DNA of 5,567 nucleotides from SIG598 sp045580875 (GTDB lineage Bacteria; Bacillota; Clostridia; Oscillospirales; Acutalibacteraceae). How positions within the stretch are numbered: the first letter of the stretch is position 1; every line of letters starts with the position of its first letter. The notes under the pieces are model-generated. The model had not been told where the DNA came from. It ran no database searches and saw nothing but the letters and a program-made list of their open reading frames with translations. The stretch lies in contig JAZNOP010000053.1 of the NCBI GenBank assembly GCA_045580875.1, positions 1 through 5,567 of the forward strand, in the 5' to 3' direction. Made by a program: the position numbers and the translations under genes. This document shows positions 1 to 5,567 of this stretch, piece by piece.

Positions 1-437
1 CGCTTGAGGGGTGTGCCGTGCCAGCACTGCATCAGCACCTGATCCTTACGCAGGGTGACACCCTCTGAAAAGCTTGAGTTGGTGATTACAGTCCCGGCGG
101 CGGCGCAGATGCGCAGATACTCGCGCGAGCCGCTGACCACAGTTGTGGTGCGCAGGCTGTCAGGCAGCTGCTTTTCCTCCGGCTTTTTGAACGCCCACAC
201 AAAGCGGTAACCGGCAAAGCGTTCGTCACTGAGCATATGTTCATATATTGCCCGCGGACTGCAGGCGTATGACTGACCGTTGTAGCTTTCAAACAGCACA
301 AGGCGGCTGTCGGTACGCGCGCCCAGCTTTACCGGCAGATAGGAAAGTCTTGCAAGGCAGAATCGCGCCTCACGCAGAACAAACCTGACAGCCGGCGATT
401 TTTTGGAAATGTCAGTAAGAACAGCCTTTATGCTCAT
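1..437 (-). CDS. CDP-glycerol glycerophosphotransferase family protein, N-terminal part (cut by window edge)
   Basis: I translated this frame by hand from the ATG at 437-435: 145 full codons with no stop, running off the left edge. Seen: a basic start (MSIKAVLTDISKKSP), then LVLFESYNGQSYACSPRAIY (residues 47-66), GYRFVWAFKKP (76-86), VITNSSF (117-123) and QCWHGTPLK (137-145). This order, ending in the WHGTPLK motif with His140, is typical of the TagB/TagF-like Glyphos_transf family. Those enzymes move glycerol-phosphate or ribitol-phosphate from a CDP-alditol to a growing teichoic acid or capsule chain at the inner face of the membrane. The CDP-alditol-binding C-terminal half lies outside the window, so the exact substrate cannot be told. 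An AAGGAGA site lies 12-13 bases before the ATG, slightly far. The gene follows the phosphohexomutase by 78 bases with no terminator between, so co-transcription is likely. Family call is confident; the specific role is not. Confidence 0.88.
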   Translation of the reverse strand, partial: MSIKAVLTDISKKSPAVRFVLREARFCLARLSYLPVKLGARTDSRLVLFESYNGQSYACSPRAIYEHMLSDERFAGYRFVWAFKKPEEKQLPDSLRTTTVVSGSREYLRICAAAGTVITNSSFSEGVTLRKDQVLMQCWHGTPLK

Positions 438-443
438 GGTGTA

Positions 444-460
444 TCGTAATCTCCTTACGA
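444..460 (-). promoter_or_regulatory. Ribosome binding site held in the loop of a small hairpin
   Basis: In the minus-strand RNA the sequence UCGUAA-GGAGA-UUACGA can fold into a 6-bp stem whose five-base loop is the Shine-Dalgarno core GGAGA of the glycerophosphotransferase gene. The stem is A/U-rich and weak, so it may simply present the site to the ribosome rather than block it. The pairing is seen directly; any regulatory role is inference. Confidence 0.45.
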
Positions 461-471
461 GAGAATTGCTG

Positions 472-500
472 CGGCTGAAAATCTGCAGCCGGAATTCCGG
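472..500. repeat. Overlapping palindromes in the gap between phosphohexomutase and glycerophosphotransferase
   Basis: Positions 489-500 are a perfect 12-base palindrome, CCGGAATTCCGG. It overlaps by three bases a second inverted repeat, CGGCTG (472-477) with CAGCCG (486-491) across an eight-base loop. The two foldings compete for 489-491. In the minus-strand RNA neither is followed by a U-run, so this is not a usual terminator for the phosphohexomutase gene. It could be a processing or RNA-stability element. Confidence 0.4.
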
Positions 501-515
501 AACGTTTTATTTATC

Positions 516-2039
516 TCAGCCCTCTACGTAGCCCTTCAGCGCCGAGAGGTCAAGCTCGGCAAACTGACCGAGCACATCGAGCAGCTGTGCGGCAATCTTT
601 TTGCAGCCGCCTGCGGTGTTGCTCTCAAGATTGAGCGGCATGATGGGGTCGTGTACGCTCAGGCGGAGCAGGAACCAGCCGTCTGCATCGGTGACGGTTG
701 CGCGGAAGCCCTCGCGGTTGTCGTCAGCGGCAATCCAGCCCTCTTTATCTGCAGCACACTTCTCCAGCACTGCCAGTACATTCTCGCCGTACTCGCGGAA
801 ATCAGCGGCGGCTATAGGCAGACGGAGCTCCTTCTCCTCTGCCGGGTCGGCAAGAGCGGCGGTCAGGTCGGCAAGGGTGCGTCCCTCTGCGCGAAGCTGT
901 GCCATCTTGATGATTATTCTTGTGATGAGATATGCGCCGTCATCGAGGAAATAATTGTCGCTCAGCGCTGCATGACCGCTGGTCTCAATTGCTACGGGGC
1001 AGCAGATACCCTGTGCGCACAGCTCCTGAGCACGTACGATGACGTTGCGGTAGCCGCGGCGGTAGCGGTAGTGCCTGCCGCCCAGTGTATTCTCGATGAA
1101 ATCGCGCAGACCTGCCGATGTGGTGGAATCGGTGACGATGGTCGCGCCGGGGTTGGTCTCGATTGCAATGGCGGAAATGAGCGCAATAAGGCGGTTGCGG
1201 TTTATCTCTGCGCCGGCTGCATCAACTGCGCCTGCGCGGTCAACGTCGGTATCAAACACAATGCCGAGGTCAGCGCCTGCCTCCATGACAGCCTCGGTGA
1301 CCGAGCGCATTGCGTCGGGATTTTCAGGGTTGGGAGCGTGGTTGGGGAACATTCCGTCGGGGTCGAGATAGCGGCTGCCTGTGATGTCAGCGCCCAGCTT
1401 CTCAAGAACCTCCTGAGCATAGAAGCCGCCGACACCGTTGCCTGCATCAACTACCATCTTAAAGCCCTTGAGGGGGTGCTCTCTGTCCTCAGCGTTGACG
1501 CCCTCGATGATGGTCTGGCGCAGGCGCTCTGCATAGCGCGGCATATAATCGCATACCTCTGCTGTACCGCCCTGCGCATCTGCAGGCAGGTCGTCGTTGG
1601 CACAGAAGGTGAGTATGGTGCTGATATCAGCGCCGTCAAGACCGCCGTCACGGGTGAAGAACTTCAGACCGTTGCGGTTGAAGGGGTGGTGGCTGGCGGT
1701 TATCTGCACCGAGCCGTCAAGCTCGCAGTCAAGTGTCATCATGAACATAGCCGGAGTGGAGGACATTCCGGAGGAGAAAACGTGAGCGCCTGCCTTGACC
1801 AGTGCGCCTGTAACGGCTGCATCGATGCGCTCCGAGGAAATGCGGCAGTCGTGGCCGACACCTATGCGAAGCCCGGCAACCGGCTTGCCTGTGCGCTCAG
1901 AGAGCCACTTTGCAAAGCCCACCGCAATTGCGGATACAACCTCATCGGTCAGGTCGACAGGCTGACCTGCAACGCCCTCGCTTGCGACGCCTCTGATGTC
2001 AGTGCCGCTCTTGAACTTTTTCCAGAAATCCATGCTCAT
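516..2039 (-). CDS. Phosphohexomutase (phosphoglucomutase/phosphomannomutase superfamily), variant signature loops
   Basis: A 507-residue cytosolic enzyme of the alpha-D-phosphohexomutase superfamily, which moves a phosphate between C1 and C6 of a hexose phosphate (glucose or mannose) through a phosphoserine. All four hallmark loops are visible in order: KSGTDIRG near the N-terminus (10-17); the phosphoserine loop TASHHP (114-119, Ser116); the metal loop DTDVDR (263-268, Asp263/265/267); the sugar-specificity loop ETSGH (352-356); and a C-terminal phosphate-binding region around RLSVHDP (459-465). Compared with the usual TASHNP, DGDADR/DGDGDR and RxSGTEP, three loops are altered, yet the catalytic Ser, the three Asp and the ExSGH residues are kept. 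From memory, the pattern resembles the plant plastid type At1g70820/DRT101. I start at the ATG at 2039, giving MSMDFWKKFKSGTDIRG; the frame could open at a GTG at 2081, but its 14 extra residues are low-complexity and overlap a structured leader. ATG 2033 is also possible. Glucose versus mannose preference cannot be read from the sequence. The likely role is supplying precursors for surface polysaccharide. Confidence 0.92.
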   Translation of the reverse strand: MSMDFWKKFKSGTDIRGVASEGVAGQPVDLTDEVVSAIAVGFAKWLSERTGKPVAGLRIGVGHDCRISSERIDAAVTGALVKAGAHVFSSGMSSTPAMFMMTLDCELDGSVQITASHHPFNRNGLKFFTRDGGLDGADISTILTFCANDDLPADAQGGTAEVCDYMPRYAERLRQTIIEGVNAEDREHPLKGFKMVVDAGNGVGGFYAQEVLEKLGADITGSRYLDPDGMFPNHAPNPENPDAMRSVTEAVMEAGADLGIVFDTDVDRAGAVDAAGAEINRNRLIALISAIAIETNPGATIVTDSTTSAGLRDFIENTLGGRHYRYRRGYRNVIVRAQELCAQGICCPVAIETSGHAALSDNYFLDDGAYLITRIIIKMAQLRAEGRTLADLTAALADPAEEKELRLPIAAADFREYGENVLAVLEKCAADKEGWIAADDNREGFRATVTDADGWFLLRLSVHDPIMPLNLESNTAGGCKKIAAQLLDVLGQFAELDLSALKGYVEG

Positions 2040-2045
2040 TTTTCT

Positions 2046-2095
2046 TCGTCCGCCGGCAGATTTCAATCGTCCAGCCGGCACGGGCTTATCCCCGT
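2046..2095 (-). promoter_or_regulatory. Structured leader of the phosphohexomutase gene with paired GCCGGC boxes
   Basis: Just before the ATG at 2039 the minus strand carries an ACGGG/CCCGU hairpin (2080-2095, six-base loop), then two copies of GCCGGC(U)GGACGA, the first with one extra base, seen on the plus strand as TCGTCC(A)GCCGGC at 2067-2079 and 2046-2057. Because GCCGGC is self-complementary, the two copies (2074-2079 and 2052-2057) can also pair as a 6-bp stem across 16 bases. I recognise no known riboswitch. A CATAAT at 2111-2106 on the minus strand is a possible -10 box, but no convincing -35 box stands at the right distance. Confidence 0.35.
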
Positions 2096-2121
2096 TCCTT
2101 TCTCAATTATGTTAAAAATGA

Positions 2122-2180
2122 ATTACAAAAATCACAGCGCCGCACAGGCGTATGCCTGAGACATACACCTGCGCAGCGCT
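2122..2180 (-). terminator. Intrinsic terminator of the zinc-ribbon membrane protein gene
   Basis: Arms 2162-2180 and 2136-2154 form a 19-bp stem around a seven-base loop (2155-2161), followed in the minus-strand RNA by GUGAUUUUUGUAAU. Three positions of the stem pair as G-U wobbles in minus-strand RNA but would be C-A mismatches in plus-strand RNA, so the hairpin is complete only for transcripts running leftwards. It starts 13 bases after the stop codon of the gene at 2193-3305 and separates that gene from the phosphohexomutase unit. Confidence 0.9.
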
Positions 2181-2192
2181 TTTGTCTGATTA

Positions 2193-3305
2193 TTACTGCT
2201 GCCCGTTGTTTCCTGTGTCGGAGATATGTTTGGCAAGAATATCGAGCGAAATGAATATGCCCAGTGCGGCAGTCACTATGCCTATGACAAAGTTGACATA
2301 GTCGATAGGCTCAGCGAAGAGAGATTCGGAGAGAGCCTCCTTGAATGCCATTCCCTCGCCCATGCCGTCGATGACATTTATGGCGATGAAGCCCAGTACG
2401 GCAAAAATCTCGGAAACAACAGCGGTCACCACGAGTGCGGTGCTCTTCTGCTTGAGTCCGTTGAAGAGGGTGTAGCCGAATACGGCTGCAAAGCCGACAG
2501 CTGCGCACAGGCAGGTCAGCTCAAGACCGAGCAGAGCCGAGATGAACAGCGGAACAAGACCGGCGAGTGCGCCGAGAACAGTACCGAGGATACCCTTGGG
2601 CAGACTGCCGTAGTCGGTGGTATCCTGAGCAAATGACAGCGGTACTGCAGAAGGTGCGCTCTCGCGTGCCGGCATGGGAGCCGGTGCTGGTGCTCTGTTC
2701 GGCTGGGGCATTCTCGCCGCCGGACCGTACTGATCGTATGTATCGTCCTCGTCGGGATTATAACCCGACTTCTGGGGGACAAGGCTGTCCTGCACGTGCA
2801 TGGGAGCCGGAGCAGGCGCCGGTTCGGGCTGGGGCTGGGGTCTGGGAGCAGCCGCGCGTTTCCTGAGACGCTCTTCCTCGCTGCAGGCAGCGCACATCGG
2901 CTGTACCATATCCATATAGAACGAGCGCTTGTTTGCCGGAGCGCCGCACTTGACGCACACTCTGGGAACTGCAAAGCCGCAGCCGCGCGCATTTGCAACG
3001 ACAAAGTCGAGCATCTCATTCATGAGCTGAGCGGGCATTTCTGCGCCTCTCTCCTCAAAGAACAAAGCGAGGTAATTCTCAACGTCACCAACCTGAAGCT
3101 CGCGTAATCTGCCCGGCTGTGCGACGATAAGATCCTCGATGGCATCAAAGGCCTGATCGGGACCGGAAAGCATGAAGGTGAAGAGCTTGCCGCCGTCCTC
3201 GCAGGCAGCCGCAAATCCGACACCGTTGTATACGCCGTATACGATATCATTCTCCAGCCGGAAGCCGCGCTCGGTCTGCCAGCTGACAAGTCCTGCACTA
3301 ATCAT
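2193..3305 (-). CDS. Unrecognised membrane protein with zinc-ribbon-like motif, proline-rich linker and four C-terminal helices
   Basis: I do not recognise this 370-residue protein. Seen in order: an apparently globular N-terminal region (1-110) without a signal peptide; a four-cysteine cluster, Cys117-x2-Cys120 and Cys138-x2-Cys141, typical of a small zinc ribbon; a basic patch (145-150); a low-complexity Pro/Ala/Gln linker (151-220, with PQPQPEPAPAPAP and two further Pro/Ala runs) broken by an acidic stretch (PDEDDTYDQY); then four hydrophobic stretches at about 238-260, 261-282, 289-312 and 334-356, and a short polar tail. An N-terminal cytosolic sensing or binding domain tethered to a membrane domain is the plain reading. 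ATG 3305 is supported by AAAGGG at 3319-3314, eight bases upstream. The gene has its own promoter and terminator, so it is probably monocistronic. Its position after guaB need not mean a purine-related job. Function unknown. Confidence 0.88.
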   Translation of the reverse strand: MISAGLVSWQTERGFRLENDIVYGVYNGVGFAAACEDGGKLFTFMLSGPDQAFDAIEDLIVAQPGRLRELQVGDVENYLALFFEERGAEMPAQLMNEMLDFVVANARGCGFAVPRVCVKCGAPANKRSFYMDMVQPMCAACSEEERLRKRAAAPRPQPQPEPAPAPAPMHVQDSLVPQKSGYNPDEDDTYDQYGPAARMPQPNRAPAPAPMPARESAPSAVPLSFAQDTTDYGSLPKGILGTVLGALAGLVPLFISALLGLELTCLCAAVGFAAVFGYTLFNGLKQKSTALVVTAVVSEIFAVLGFIAINVIDGMGEGMAFKEALSESLFAEPIDYVNFVIGIVTAALGIFISLDILAKHISDTGNNGQQ

Positions 3306-3345
3306 AACCTGATCCCTTTCTTTCTGCTTTAAGGCTCGGTAAACA

Positions 3346-3370
3346 CGGGCAGATCAAAAACTCATGCCCG
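3346..3370 (-). promoter_or_regulatory. Hairpin at the 5' end of the membrane-protein mRNA
   Basis: CGGGCA (3370-3365 on the minus strand) pairs with UGCCCG (3351-3346) across a 13-base loop containing UUUUU. It lies immediately after the predicted transcript start (about 3371), where a hairpin often protects an mRNA from 5'-end decay. It has no following U-run, so it is not a terminator. The pairing is seen; the function is inferred. Confidence 0.4.
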
Positions 3371-3377
3371 AATAATA

Positions 3378-3406
3378 ATTGTAAAACATTATATCTGAAA
3401 GGTCAA
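3378..3406 (-). promoter_or_regulatory. Sigma-A type promoter for the zinc-ribbon membrane protein gene
   Basis: The minus strand shows TTGACC (3406-3401) and TACAAT (3383-3378) separated by exactly 17 bases, each one mismatch from the housekeeping consensus. Transcription should start near 3371, giving a leader of about 65 bases. A TATAAT also occurs inside the spacer, but too close to the -35 box to be used with it. No terminator is visible between guaB and this promoter, so some read-through from guaB is possible. Confidence 0.8.
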
Positions 3407-3450
3407 CCTGCGATAATGTAAACAATTTGTTACCGGTATGTCATCTGATC

Positions 3451-4935
3451 TCAGTCAGACATTATGCTGGAATAGTTGGGTGCTTCCTTGGTGATATAGA
3501 TATCGTGCGGATGGCTCTCCTTGAGACCTGCGCCGGTAATGCGGACAAACTGTGCTCTCTCGTGGAGCTCGGGAATGCTGCCGCAGCCGCAGTAGCCCAT
3601 ACCTGCACGAAGACCGCCCATCATCTGATAGACAGTGTCAGCAAGCGGTCCCTTGAAGGGAACACGACCCTCAACGCCTTCCGGAACGAGCTTGCGAGCG
3701 CCGCCCTGGAAGTAACGGTCGCTGCTGCCCTTGCTCATTGCAGCGAGGGAGCCCATGCCGCGGTAGACCTTGAACTGACGTCCCTGATAGACCTCAGTTT
3801 CGCCGGGAGCCTCCTCACAGCCTGCGACGAGGGAGCCGACCATGACGACGTTTGCGCCGGCTGCAAGAGCCTTGACGATGTCGCCGGAGTACTTGATACC
3901 GCCGTCAGCGATGACGGGGATACCGTATTTTGCAGCAACGCAGGCTGCGTCGTAGACAGCGGTGACCTGAGGTACGCCGATACCTGCGACGACACGGGTG
4001 GTGCAGATGGAGCCGGGGCCGATACCGACCTTGATGCAGTCAGCGCCTGCCTCGATGAGCTCCTCAGCAGCCTGTGCGGTTGCGATATTGCCTGCGATGA
4101 TGGGAAGATCAGGATAAGCTGCCTTGATCTTGCGTACGCAGTTGATGATACCGATGTGGTGACCGTGAGCCGAGTCAAGGGTGATGACGTCGACCTGAGC
4201 AGCTACGAGAGCTGCGACGCGTTCGAGAACGTCAGGGGTGTTGCCGACAGCAGCGCCGACAAGCAGTCTGCCCTTGCTGTCACGTGCGGTATTCGGATAG
4301 CGGACAGCCTTCTCGATGTCCTTGATGGTGATGAGACCGCGGAGATTGCCCTCATCATCAACGAGGGGGAGCTTCTCGATGCGGTGCTGGCGGAGGATCT
4401 CCTGAGCCTGTGCAAGGGTGGTGCCGACCGGAGCGGTGACAAGATTCTTGCAGGTCATGACGTTTGCAATGGGCTGATTGAAGTCAGCGTCGGTCATGAA
4501 GCGGAGGTCGCGGTTGGTGATGATGCCGACCAGCTTGCCGTCACGGCAGACAGGAACGCCGGAGATCTTATACTTGCCCATGAGAGCATTTGCCTCGGAA
4601 ACGAGGTGGTCGGGAGACAGAAAGAAGGGGTTTGCGATAACGCCGTTCTCACTGCGCTTTACGCGGTCGACCTGATCAGCCTGCTGCTCGATGGTCATGT
4701 TCTTGTGAATGATACCGATACCGCCCTCACGTGCGATGGCGATAGCCATGCCGCTCTCGGTGACGGTGTCCATGGACGCGGTCATCAGGGGGATATTGAG
4801 CTTGATGTTCTTGGTCAGATAGGTGGAAATGTCGGTGTTCTTGGGCTCGACTTCACTGTGTGCCGGAATGAGCAGCACATCGTCGAAGGTCAGACCCTCT
4901 TTGGCGAATTTACCTGCAGGATTGGTGTTGAGCAT
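3451..4935 (-). CDS. guaB: Inosine-5'-monophosphate dehydrogenase
   Basis: A full-length 494-residue IMP dehydrogenase, which oxidises IMP to XMP with NAD+, the rate-limiting cytosolic step towards GMP; it acts as a tetramer of TIM barrels. Seen: the N-terminal GLTFDDVLLIPAHS (14-27); the barrel start with MTASMDTVTE (51-60) and GGIGIIHKNM (71-80); two CBS modules inserted at about 98-155 and 160-215; LDSAHGH (253-259) with the NAD-contacting Asp254; the catalytic loop GIGPGSICTTR (304-314) with Cys311 as nucleophile; the phosphate-binding DGGIK (344-348); YRGMGS (391-396); and the mobile flap with the catalytic Arg407-Tyr408 pair in SSDRYF. Every residue I would expect for activity is present and the length is normal for bacteria. 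The start at ATG 4935 has AAGGAG nine bases upstream; the frame stays open to 5223, but that extension lies over the promoter and does not resemble the family. No guanine riboswitch is visible in the short leader. Confidence 0.98.
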   Translation of the reverse strand: MLNTNPAGKFAKEGLTFDDVLLIPAHSEVEPKNTDISTYLTKNIKLNIPLMTASMDTVTESGMAIAIAREGGIGIIHKNMTIEQQADQVDRVKRSENGVIANPFFLSPDHLVSEANALMGKYKISGVPVCRDGKLVGIITNRDLRFMTDADFNQPIANVMTCKNLVTAPVGTTLAQAQEILRQHRIEKLPLVDDEGNLRGLITIKDIEKAVRYPNTARDSKGRLLVGAAVGNTPDVLERVAALVAAQVDVITLDSAHGHHIGIINCVRKIKAAYPDLPIIAGNIATAQAAEELIEAGADCIKVGIGPGSICTTRVVAGIGVPQVTAVYDAACVAAKYGIPVIADGGIKYSGDIVKALAAGANVVMVGSLVAGCEEAPGETEVYQGRQFKVYRGMGSLAAMSKGSSDRYFQGGARKLVPEGVEGRVPFKGPLADTVYQMMGGLRAGMGYCGCGSIPELHERAQFVRITGAGLKESHPHDIYITKEAPNYSSIMSD

Positions 4936-4944
4936 GGTTTTATT

Positions 4945-4950
4945 CTCCTT
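4945..4950 (-). promoter_or_regulatory. Ribosome binding site fixing the guaB start
   Basis: AAGGAG (within AAAGGAG) lies nine bases before the ATG at 4935. Together with the promoter at 4989-5017 it rules out the longer open frame reaching to 5223. Confidence 0.9.
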
Positions 4951-4959
4951 TATTTTAAT

Positions 4960-4984
4960 GAAATTGTATACTTGAGTATATTTC
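4960..4984. promoter_or_regulatory. Operator-like palindrome at the guaB transcript start
   Basis: TATACT (4967-4972) and AGTATA (4975-4980) form a 6+6 inverted repeat with a two-base centre, flanked by a further GAAA (4960-4963) and TTTC (4981-4984) pair. The predicted start of transcription, about 4982, lies at its edge, so a repressor dimer bound here would block initiation or early elongation. A two-base loop is too tight for a full RNA hairpin, which favours a DNA-binding site. No regulator gene is in the window. Confidence 0.5.
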
Positions 4985-4988
4985 AAAT

Positions 4989-5017
4989 ATTTTACCACTG
5001 TTCGACATAAAATGCAA
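4989..5017 (-). promoter_or_regulatory. Extended -10 sigma-A promoter for guaB
   Basis: The minus strand shows TTGCAT (5017-5012), a 17-base spacer and TAAAAT (4994-4989), with TGG directly before the -10 box (an extended -10 TGn). This predicts a start near 4982 and a short leader of roughly 47 bases, too short for a purine riboswitch. Confidence 0.82.
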
Positions 5018-5567
5018 TAGAAACGGGAAGAGAAAAACTGCCAAATAATCGCATTTTCCGCCGACAGTGATTTATTGAAAATGCCGCAGAGAGGCGGTAA
5101 ATTTTGGTTTAGCGCACTCACCTTCAGTGATGCACCAACCGCACACACCCCAAGACCGAGCCGGAAGAATATCGGCGAGGGGTGGAAGGTTGGAAGATGA
5201 TAAAGCGTTGGCAATCGCCACACTCAACTCCGGTGAATGAGCGCCGGACAGTGGCCTAAGCTACATGTATTTATTCCGCATTGGGGTTTTCAGTAATGAT
5301 TCGGTAGAATTATTTCTGAAACACATGCAATTCGATATAAATACGAGACGACCTTTTAAACGGTATTTTGGTTCCTTTTTTACCGAACAAAAAGGAACCC
5401 GCCCAGTTATTCCATTCGGAATAACAGCGCTTTTGCTTCAGCAAAAGCTGCGCCGCTGCGCGAGGCGGAAGTTGAATATCCGCATCACATCATGGCAATG
5501 TGCTCACCGCAACGACAAAAACTTCGGCCTTATATCATAGCCTCCGGATAATTCGGACACGCTTTCG
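5018..5567. other. Gene-poor stretch upstream of guaB
   Basis: I find no convincing gene in these 550 bases. A 91-codon plus-strand frame (5265-5540) exists, but it has no good ribosome binding site, its translation is rich in Arg, Lys, Phe and Leu without a family pattern, and it reads straight through the stem-loop cluster. The minus-strand frame open to 5223 also lacks protein character. Besides the stem-loops at 5370-5448, the stretch holds smaller inverted repeats, such as TCCGG (5229-5233) with CCGGA (5244-5248), and CCGCC near 5060 facing GGCGG near 5095. The composition looks like intergenic repeat material or a degraded insertion. No tRNA, 6S RNA, SRP RNA or known riboswitch is recognisable to me. 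Confidence 0.6.
5370..5448. repeat. Cluster of three perfect stem-loops (possible intergenic repeat element)
   Basis: Three perfect inverted repeats follow each other with gaps of six and three bases: GGTTCCTTTTT/AAAAAGGAACC (5370-5380 and 5389-5399, 11 bp, eight-base loop); GTTATTCC/GGAATAAC (5406-5413 and 5418-5425, 8 bp, four-base loop ATTC); and GCTTTTGC/GCAAAAGC (5429-5436 and 5441-5448, 8 bp, four-base loop TTCA). None has a U-run after it on either strand, so they are not ordinary terminators. CGGTA at 5361-5365 could instead pair with TACCG at 5381-5385 in the first loop. The pattern suits a dispersed, non-coding palindromic repeat or a structured RNA; copy number cannot be judged from one window. 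Confidence 0.6.

Noticed and set aside
2040..2081. GTG start adding 14 residues to the phosphohexomutase
   Set aside because: The extra residues come from a repeated, structured leader and are not expected in the family; the ATG at 2039 gives the usual N-terminus close to KSGTDIRG. Not fully excluded.
651..2159. A 502-codon open frame on the plus strand
   Set aside because: It lies antisense to the phosphohexomutase; its translation is Cys-, Ala- and Val-rich without motifs, while the opposite strand shows all catalytic loops. Such frames arise from G+C-rich codon use.
2641..2860. Tandem repeat in DNA encoding the Pro/Ala linker
   Set aside because: The repetition is at the amino-acid level (Pro-Ala and Pro-Gln runs) with irregular DNA units; it is a flexible linker rather than a separate repeat element.
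3385..3450. Intrinsic terminator after guaB
   Set aside because: Short inverted sequences around the guaB stop and near 3418-3434 are weak and lack a U-run, so I do not call a terminator there.
4997..5009. PurR-type box (CGAAC core) in the guaB promoter spacer
   Set aside because: The core CGAAC matches, but I count only about 9 of 13 positions of the remembered consensus and see no properly spaced inverted partner. A better CCGAAC at 5383-5388 sits in a hairpin loop nearly 400 bases away.
3427..5010. A 527-codon open frame on the plus strand
   Set aside because: It is fully antisense to guaB, very rich in Asp, Ala and Cys, and matches nothing I recognise; guaB itself is unmistakable.
4936..5223. 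N-terminal extension of guaB by 96 codons
   Set aside because: It would run over the guaB promoter and ribosome binding site, lacks protein character, and IMP dehydrogenases begin near the GLTFDDVLL motif.
5265..5540. A 91-codon plus-strand gene
   Set aside because: It has no good ribosome binding site or family pattern, and its middle is simply the translation of the stem-loop cluster.

Overview
The window reads as a chromosomal segment of an anaerobic gut-type Firmicute, most like Ruminococcus and its relatives (Oscillospirales). I infer this from G+C-rich coding sequence between A+T-rich gaps, strong AAAGGAG-type ribosome binding sites, sigma-A type promoters, and protein types typical of that group. 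The genus is not proven by the sequence. All four genes lie on the minus strand, so transcription runs from high to low coordinates.

From right to left: 5018-5567 is a gene-poor stretch with a striking cluster of three perfect stem-loops at 5370-5448. A very good extended -10 promoter (4989-5017) with an operator-like palindrome at the predicted transcript start (4960-4984) drives guaB, IMP dehydrogenase (3451-4935), the first committed step of GMP synthesis. A second clear promoter (3378-3406) drives an unrecognised 370-residue protein (2193-3305) with a CxxC/CxxC zinc-binding motif, a proline-rich linker and four C-terminal membrane helices. A strong intrinsic terminator (2122-2180), whose stem is complete only in minus-strand RNA, ends that unit.

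Next comes a phosphohexomutase (phosphoglucomutase/phosphomannomutase superfamily, 516-2039) with unusual versions of the signature loops. After a 78-base gap with palindromes but no terminator comes the N-terminal part of a CDP-glycerol glycerophosphotransferase family protein (1-437), cut by the window edge. The last two genes plausibly form one unit for cell-surface polymer synthesis: sugar-phosphate interconversion followed by a teichoic-acid-type or capsule-type transferase. guaB and the membrane protein appear to be separate transcription units.

I see no CRISPR array, tRNA, rRNA, recognised riboswitch class, transposase or phage gene. The best candidates for something undescribed are the zinc-ribbon membrane protein, the variant phosphohexomutase, and the stem-loop cluster upstream of guaB.
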